Positions 59,297 to 64,000 of a DNA stretch of 64,000 nt are shown here, piece after piece; position 1 is the stretch's first letter, and each line of letters begins with the position of its first letter. The stretch is from NCBI RefSeq assembly GCF_001908205.1, contig NZ_LGHL01000128.1:80538-144537 (forward strand). Reading direction: 5' to 3'. The DNA is from Bradyrhizobium sp. NAS80.1 (GTDB lineage: Bacteria; Pseudomonadota; Alphaproteobacteria; Rhizobiales; Xanthobacteraceae). Under the pieces are notes generated by a model, which saw only the letters and a list, made by a program, of their open reading frames with translations, was not told the origin of the DNA and ran no database searches. A program made the position numbers and the translations under genes.

Positions 59297-62200
59297 TCAG
59301 TGCGCTTCGTCCCAATTATTCGCCGCGCGGGCGTCCACGTGCAGCGGCACCGACAGCAGCACGGCCGGGAACGGCGCGTCCTGCATGACGTGCTGCACGA
59401 CGGGGAGCGTTGCCTCGACCTCGGCGTCCGGCACCTCGAAGATCAGTTCGTCATGCACCTGCAGGAGCATCTGCGCCGACAGCTTCTTCTGGGCCAGCGC
59501 GTCCTCGACGCGGATCATGGCGCGTCGGATGATGTCGGCCGCGGTGCCCTGGAGGCGCGCGTTGATCGCAGCGCGCTCATTGAACGCGCGCACCGAAGCG
59601 TTCGACGCCTTGATGTCGGGATAGTGGCACTTGCGGCCGAACAGCGTGGTGACGTAGCCATGCTGCCGGCAGAACTCCTTGGTCTCGTCCATATAGGCGC
59701 GGATGCCGGGGAAGCGCTCGAAGTACTTCTTGATGTAGGCGGACGCTTCCTCGCGCGCGATGCCGAGCTGGTTGGCGAGGCCAAACGCCGAGATGCCATA
59801 GATGATGCCGAAATTGATCGCTTTCGCGCGGCGGCGGACTTCGCTCGGCATGCCCTCGATCGGCACGCCGAACATTTCGGACGCGGTCATCGCGTGAATG
59901 TCGAGCCCGTCCCTGAACGCCTGCTTCAGCACGGGAATGTCGGCGATCTCCGCCAGCAGCCGCAGTTCGATCTGCGAATAGTCCGCTGACACCAGCTTGT
60001 GTCCGGGCGTGGCGATGAAGGCGCGCCTGATCTTGCGGCCGTCCTCTGTGCGCACCGGAATGTTCTGCAGGTTAGGCTCGTTCGACGACAGCCGGCCTGT
60101 CGTGGTCGCGGCCAGCGCATAGGTCGTGTGCACGCGGTGGGTCTGCGGATTGACATAGGTCGGCAGCGCGTCGGTGTAGGTCGATTTCAGTTTCGAGACC
60201 TGACGCCACTCCAAGATCTTCTTCGGGAAGTCGTAGCCCTGTTCGGCGAGATCGTCGAGCACCTGTGCAGTGGTCGACCACGCGCCGGTCTTGGTCTTGG
60301 TGCCGCCGGGCAATCCCATCTTGCCGAACAGGATGTCGCCGATCTGTTTGGGGCTGCCGACATTGATCGGCTCGCCCGCGATCTCCTGCACCTCCGCCTC
60401 GACGCGCGCGGCGGTCTGGGCGAATTCGCCTGAGAGGCGCGACAGTACCTGGCGGTCGATCGAGATGCCGCGCCGCTCCATGCGCGCGAGCACCGCGACC
60501 AGCGGCCGCTCCAGCGTCTCGTAGACGGCGCTCATGTGTTCGCTGACGAGGCGTGGCTTCAGCACGCGCCAGACGCGCAGGGCCATGTCGGCGCCTTCCG
60601 CCGATAGCGGCGCAGCCTTGTCGATCGGCACCTGGTCGAAGGTGATCTTGCCCTTGCCGCTGCCGAGCAGCTCGCTCTCCTTCAGCATGGCGTGGCCGAA
60701 CCAGCGCTCGGATAGCGATTCCAGCCCATGCGAGCCACGGCCGGCGTCGAGCACGTAGGAGATCAGCTGCGCGTCGTCGGTGTCGCGCAAGCTGATGCCG
60801 TGCTGCGCCAGCATCACGGCGGTGAATTTGACGTCGAATCCAACCTTGAGGATGCCGGCCGATTCCAGCACGGGGCGCAGCGCTTCGATGGCGTCGTCAT
60901 GCTTGACTTGATCGGGCGCGAGGCCGGCGTCGAACAGGCCTGCGCCACCGCCGGACTGTTTGTGCGCCAGCGGCACGTAGCATGCATCGTTCGGCGCGAG
61001 CGCCAGCGCGATGCCGCAGAGATCGGACTGCATCGGATCGATCGAGTTTCCGCGGATCTCGATAGCGACATGGCCGGTCTCGTGGATGCGCGCGATAAAG
61101 GCGTCGAGCTCCCCGAGCGTCTTGATTGTCTGGTATTTGCTGCGGTCGACCGGAAGCTTGCGCAACGCTTCCTCGCGTGCTGTGGCCAGCGAGATCGGCG
61201 CGCCCTTGATGCTCGCCGACTTGTCGCCCTTGTCGCCGCCCGTTGCTTTCGCCGCGGGGCCGGCGAAGAGATCACCGGAGGCGTCGGACGCTTTCGCTTT
61301 GGCCGCGCCATCGCCGGCCCTGACGCTGCTGCTGTTGCTCGCATCGGCCTCGACATTGGCGGGATCGATCTGCGAATAGTCGGCGACGCGGCGCGTCAGC
61401 GTCGTAAATTCCATCGCCTTCAGGAAGGCGATCAGCTTGCGCGCCTCGGGCTCGTGAACGGCGAGGTCGTCAAGCGGCACCTCCAGCTCGACCTTGTCGT
61501 CGAGCAGCACGAGCTGGCGCGAAACCCGCGCCTTCTCGGCATTCTCGAGCAGCGCCTCGCGCCGCTTCGGCTGCTTGATCTCGGTGGCGCGGAACAGCAA
61601 TTGCTCGAGGTCGCCATATTCGACGATCAGCTGCGCGGCGGTCTTGATGCCGATGCCGGGCACGCCCGGCACGTTGTCGGTGGAATCGCCGGCCAGGGCC
61701 TGCACCTCGACCACCTTCTCCGGCGGCACGCCGAACTTCTCGATCACCTCGGGGATGCCGATGCGGCGATCCTTCATGGTGTCGTACATCGTGATCTTGT
61801 CGTTCACGAGCTGCATCAGGTCCTTGTCGGAGGACACGATGGTCGTGATGGCGCCACGTTCGCTCGCCTGCCGCGCATAGGTCGCAATGAGATCGTCGGC
61901 CTCGAAGCCAGCCTGTTCCAGGCAGGGCAGGTCGAAGGCGCGCACGGCCTCGCGGATCAGCGCGAACTGCGGGATCAGGTCGTCCGGAGCAGGGGGACGG
62001 TGCGCCTTGTATTCGGGATAGATCTTGTTGCGGAAGGTGACCTCCGACTTGTCGAACACGATCGCCAGATGGGTCGGCCGGTTGTCGGCGGGCATGTCGC
62101 GCAAGAGCTTCCACAGCATGTTGCAGAAGCCGAGCACGGCATTGACCTGCAACCCGTCGGACTTGCGGTTCAGCGGCGGCAGCGCGTGATAGGCGCGGAA

Positions 62201-62371
62201 GATGTAGGAGGAGCCGTCGACCAGGAAGACGTGGTCGCCCTTCCCGGCGGCTTTCGCCGAGACCGGTCTGGCAGCAGCTTTGGCAGCAGCGGGCTTGGTG
62301 TCGGCGGCCGCCTTGGGCGCAGCAGCCTTGGTGTCAGCTTTGGCGGTGATCTTCGGGGAGGTTTTGGGCAT
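59297..62371 (-). CDS. polA: DNA polymerase I
   Basis: A 1024-residue Pol I for gap filling and RNA primer removal. N-terminal Ala/Lys-rich tail to residue ~44, 5'-3' nuclease domain (VFLVDGSSYIFRAYHALPPL; GFEADDLIATYARQAS), a 3'-5' exonuclease-like domain at about 420-620 and a family A polymerase: VSADYSQIELRLLAEIADIP (motif A), RRRAKAINFGIIYGISAFGL (O helix), LLQVHDELIFEVPDAE (motif C). The exonuclease domain has lost most metal ligands: the E. coli D355/E357 positions read E438/R440 in VAIEIRGNS, D424 is T517, and only D595 remains. ATG 62371 starts MPKTS. Confidence 0.95.
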   Translation of the reverse strand: MPKTSPKITAKADTKAAAPKAAADTKPAAAKAAARPVSAKAAGKGDHVFLVDGSSYIFRAYHALPPLNRKSDGLQVNAVLGFCNMLWKLLRDMPADNRPTHLAIVFDKSEVTFRNKIYPEYKAHRPPAPDDLIPQFALIREAVRAFDLPCLEQAGFEADDLIATYARQASERGAITTIVSSDKDLMQLVNDKITMYDTMKDRRIGIPEVIEKFGVPPEKVVEVQALAGDSTDNVPGVPGIGIKTAAQLIVEYGDLEQLLFRATEIKQPKRREALLENAEKARVSRQLVLLDDKVELEVPLDDLAVHEPEARKLIAFLKAMEFTTLTRRVADYSQIDPANVEADASNSSSVRAGDGAAKAKASDASGDLFAGPAAKATGGDKGDKSASIKGAPISLATAREEALRKLPVDRSKYQTIKTLGELDAFIARIHETGHVAIEIRGNSIDPMQSDLCGIALALAPNDACYVPLAHKQSGGGAGLFDAGLAPDQVKHDDAIEALRPVLESAGILKVGFDVKFTAVMLAQHGISLRDTDDAQLISYVLDAGRGSHGLESLSERWFGHAMLKESELLGSGKGKITFDQVPIDKAAPLSAEGADMALRVWRVLKPRLVSEHMSAVYETLERPLVAVLARMERRGISIDRQVLSRLSGEFAQTAARVEAEVQEIAGEPINVGSPKQIGDILFGKMGLPGGTKTKTGAWSTTAQVLDDLAEQGYDFPKKILEWRQVSKLKSTYTDALPTYVNPQTHRVHTTYALAATTTGRLSSNEPNLQNIPVRTEDGRKIRRAFIATPGHKLVSADYSQIELRLLAEIADIPVLKQAFRDGLDIHAMTASEMFGVPIEGMPSEVRRRAKAINFGIIYGISAFGLANQLGIAREEASAYIKKYFERFPGIRAYMDETKEFCRQHGYVTTLFGRKCHYPDIKASNASVRAFNERAAINARLQGTAADIIRRAMIRVEDALAQKKLSAQMLLQVHDELIFEVPDAEVEATLPVVQHVMQDAPFPAVLLSVPLHVDARAANNWDEAH

Positions 62372-62439
62372 GGCCGCAATGTATGAATTTTTGCGGGCTT
62401 TGACAGCCTCGGGAAGGGGATTTTTGGCTGGATTCCCAC

Positions 62440-62600
62440 ACCTCATCGTCGTCCCGGACAAGCGTAGCGAAGCGGAGCGCAGATCCGGGACCCATAGCCA
62501 CAGGGAGTAGTTTGGCGAAGACTCGGAGTTGCCATCTCCCGCCACAACCTCTCCCTGGGGTTATGGGTCCCCGCGTTCGCGGGGACGACGATGTGGAGGG
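62440..62600. repeat. Dispersed repeat (CGTCGTCCCGGAC type)
   Basis: CATCGTCGTCCCGGACAAGC at the left and GGGTCCCCGCGTTCGCGGGG, GACGACGATG at the right give an inverted element upstream of polA. It is loosely akin to 42926-43053. Confidence 0.6.
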
Positions 62601-62626
62601 AGCGCTACTCCGCAGCGACCCCCGCG

Positions 62627-63694
62627 CTACTCCGCCGCCTGCAACACCGGTCCAGCCTTCTTCGGCGCAATCCAGAATGCATCGGGCCGCTCGAACAGGA
62701 AGCCGGCATTGAGCCGCAGCGCGGCCTGCCAGATCGCGAGCGATCCGACCACGCCGACGATGGTGACGATCAGCGACACCGTGCCGATGTCGGGAATGAT
62801 GCCGGCGCGCAGCAGCAGCGTCCGCGTCGTCGCCATCGGCAGGAAGAAGGCGAGATAGATCACGATCGACTGCTCGCCGCAGAAGCGCAGGAAGTTGCAC
62901 CAATGCGCGCGGGCGAGCAGCGTGCCTGTCGTGATGATGGCGCAGGCGCCGGCAAAGCCGAGCGCGAGCGACACGATCTTCCATTCGCTGGCGCCACACG
63001 CGACGAGACCGGCATTGACCAGTGCCCACGCCGCGAGTGCCGCGAGTGCAAGCGCGGGATGCTTGCGCGCACGATCCGACAGCGCGAACACGTAAGGCGC
63101 GAACAGATAGCCCGAATAGAAATAGACGAAGCGCGCGCAGAACTCGTCGATCGCGGTCCAGCCAGTCGAGATCCGCGCCGTCTCCAGCGCGGCGGCGGCG
63201 AGCCAGATCGCGAGCGGCGGGGCTCGCCGTGTCAGTTTTGTGACGACGAAGAAGATCGGCAGGAGATAGATGAACCAGAGCGTGCCGAACGGCTCGATGA
63301 AGGATTCGAGATACAGGAAGCCAGCATCGTGCCAGCTGGTTGCTGCGGCGAAGGCGGGCGCCTTGAAGCCGAACTGGATTGTCACCCAGACGACATAGAA
63401 ATAGGCGAAATGCACCACCTTGCGGTCGAGATAGGTTCGCCAGTCCCGATCGATCACCAAGGGCAGGAACAGGCCCGAAATCAGGAAGAAATCCGGCATC
63501 CGGAACGGCTTTGCAAAGGCCACGGCTACATGCATGAAACCAGTCTCGCCTGCGGCGAGCTCGACCCCCAGCACCGAATGCATCATCACGACCATGACGA
63601 TGCAGATGCCCTTGGCGTAGTCGACCCAGTCGACACGCGCGGCAGAAGGGGCCTTGGAAAGCCCGCCCGCGGCGATTGTGCCTGATGGTGCCAT
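62627..63694 (-). CDS. Membrane acyltransferase (acyltransferase 3 family)
   Basis: A 355-residue integral membrane protein with about ten hydrophobic segments. DWVDYAKGICIVMVVMMHSV holds the conserved His of the acyltransferase-3 family, then MPDFFLISGLFLPLVIDRDW, TLWFIYLLPIFFVVTKL and HWCNFLRFCGEQSIVIYLAF. Such proteins O-acylate surface or periplasmic sugars. It starts at ATG 63694 and is opposed to ugd, so an exopolysaccharide role is possible but unproven. Confidence 0.9.
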   Translation of the reverse strand: MAPSGTIAAGGLSKAPSAARVDWVDYAKGICIVMVVMMHSVLGVELAAGETGFMHVAVAFAKPFRMPDFFLISGLFLPLVIDRDWRTYLDRKVVHFAYFYVVWVTIQFGFKAPAFAAATSWHDAGFLYLESFIEPFGTLWFIYLLPIFFVVTKLTRRAPPLAIWLAAAALETARISTGWTAIDEFCARFVYFYSGYLFAPYVFALSDRARKHPALALAALAAWALVNAGLVACGASEWKIVSLALGFAGACAIITTGTLLARAHWCNFLRFCGEQSIVIYLAFFLPMATTRTLLLRAGIIPDIGTVSLIVTIVGVVGSLAIWQAALRLNAGFLFERPDAFWIAPKKAGPVLQAAE

Positions 63695-63887
63695 GGTGTC
63701 CCTTTTCGAGGCGTGTTCCGCCCGGTTCTGTCTTGGCGTGGGGCAGTTTGGAGCTTTGCGGTTTCCGACTTCTTTACCGGTTCAATTCGCGTGCCGGTTT
63801 TTGCACGCGCACTGTTCTCTCCCCTAAGGAAAATGCTAAACCGCCCCGCGTTGGGGTTTCGTTAACCAAGCTAGAACAGGGTTTTTC

Positions 63888-64000
63888 ATGCGAATCGCGA
63901 TGATCGGAACGGGCTATGTGGGACTGGTGTCCGGAGCCTGCTTTGCGGATTTCGGTCACGACGTCACCTGCGTCGACAAGGACGAGAAGAAGATCGCAGC
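63888..64000 (+). CDS. ugd: UDP-glucose 6-dehydrogenase, 5' part
   Basis: The last 113 bases open a frame RIAMIGTGYVGLVSGACFAD, FGHDVTCVDKDEKKIAA, the NAD-binding N-terminus (GTGYVGL) of UDP-glucose dehydrogenase. The gene is cut by the end of the window. It makes UDP-glucuronate for exopolysaccharides. ATG 63888 is the natural start. Confidence 0.9.
   Translation, partial: MRIAMIGTGYVGLVSGACFADFGHDVTCVDKDEKKIA

Noticed and set aside
60728..62386. 552-codon open frame opposite polA
   Set aside because: Mirror of the third-position GC bias in polA; no family pattern, and polA is unquestionable.
1..64000. CRISPR arrays, rRNA genes, intact insertion sequences
   Set aside because: No regularly spaced repeats, no rRNA sequence and no full transposase were seen on reading both strands; dispersed repeats here are palindromic and non-clustered.

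Overview
The window looks like a chromosomal segment of a Bradyrhizobium-type alphaproteobacterium. The reasons are the high GC, rhizobial gene families (an OpgC-type membrane protein, long dCTP deaminase, class I lysyl-tRNA synthetase, DUF2865, SAM-II-controlled metZ) and several dispersed palindromic repeat families that recur between genes. Nearly all genes are ordinary core or near-core genes. One stretch (about 13.1-18.2 kb) is a decayed island at a tRNA gene.

Layout. 0.2-3.2 kb: an OpgC-like membrane acyltransferase joined in frame to a degenerate SGNH domain, then a canonical SGNH hydrolase. 3.3-4.7 kb: metZ on the minus strand behind a promoter, a SAM-II riboswitch and an attenuator. 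4.8-12.6 kb: dcd, a PAS protein, an unknown, a MATE exporter, low-complexity proteins, SRPBCC and VOC proteins, an AraC regulator and an ogt gene with an internal deletion. 13.1-18.2 kb: tRNA-Gly(CCC), a 45-bp copy of its 3' half 2.5 kb away, remnants of two tyrosine integrases and a serine recombinase, fragments of a molybdopterin oxidoreductase, a livF and an acyl-CoA carboxylase, one intact LLM monooxygenase and a few small genes. 18.2-20.7 kb: a DsrE/TAXI/VasI-like operon. 20.9-22.5 kb: a cupin regulator with two acetyltransferases. 22.5-31.4 kb: a sugar locus (LacI regulator, xylB, xylA, ABC transporter, sugar dehydrogenase, lactonase), suggesting both isomerase and oxidative sugar use. 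31.5-35.1 kb: NTF2-like, RidA, esterase and FAD dehydrogenase. 35.3-45.5 kb: periplasmic ClpP-like protein, Sco1, a frameshifted solute-binding protein, lysK, alpha carbonic anhydrase, S24-like repressor, pyrD, MATE, MBL hydrolase. 45.6-54.7 kb: the four genes of the ligase-associated DNA damage response (exonuclease, ATP-dependent ligase, Lhr helicase, PdeM), in two opposed pairs around a methyltransferase and a substrate-binding protein. 54.8-64 kb: a hypothetical, DUF2865, pyrE, a GST, two LysE exporters, polA, an acyltransferase and the start of ugd.

The most notable points: a roughly 230-bp dispersed repeat interrupts the DNA ligase gene and breaks its frame; DNA polymerase I keeps its polymerase motifs but has lost three of four proofreading residues I can align; the tRNA-Gly island is a tandem, decayed integration site; and three otherwise complete genes carry single-base frame changes, each at or beside a short homopolymer, which may be real mutations, slippage sites or assembly errors. 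No CRISPR array, rRNA operon or intact insertion sequence was seen. I did not find a clearly new multi-gene system; the best candidates for unusual biology are the OpgC-SGNH fusion and the repeat-interrupted ligase cluster.
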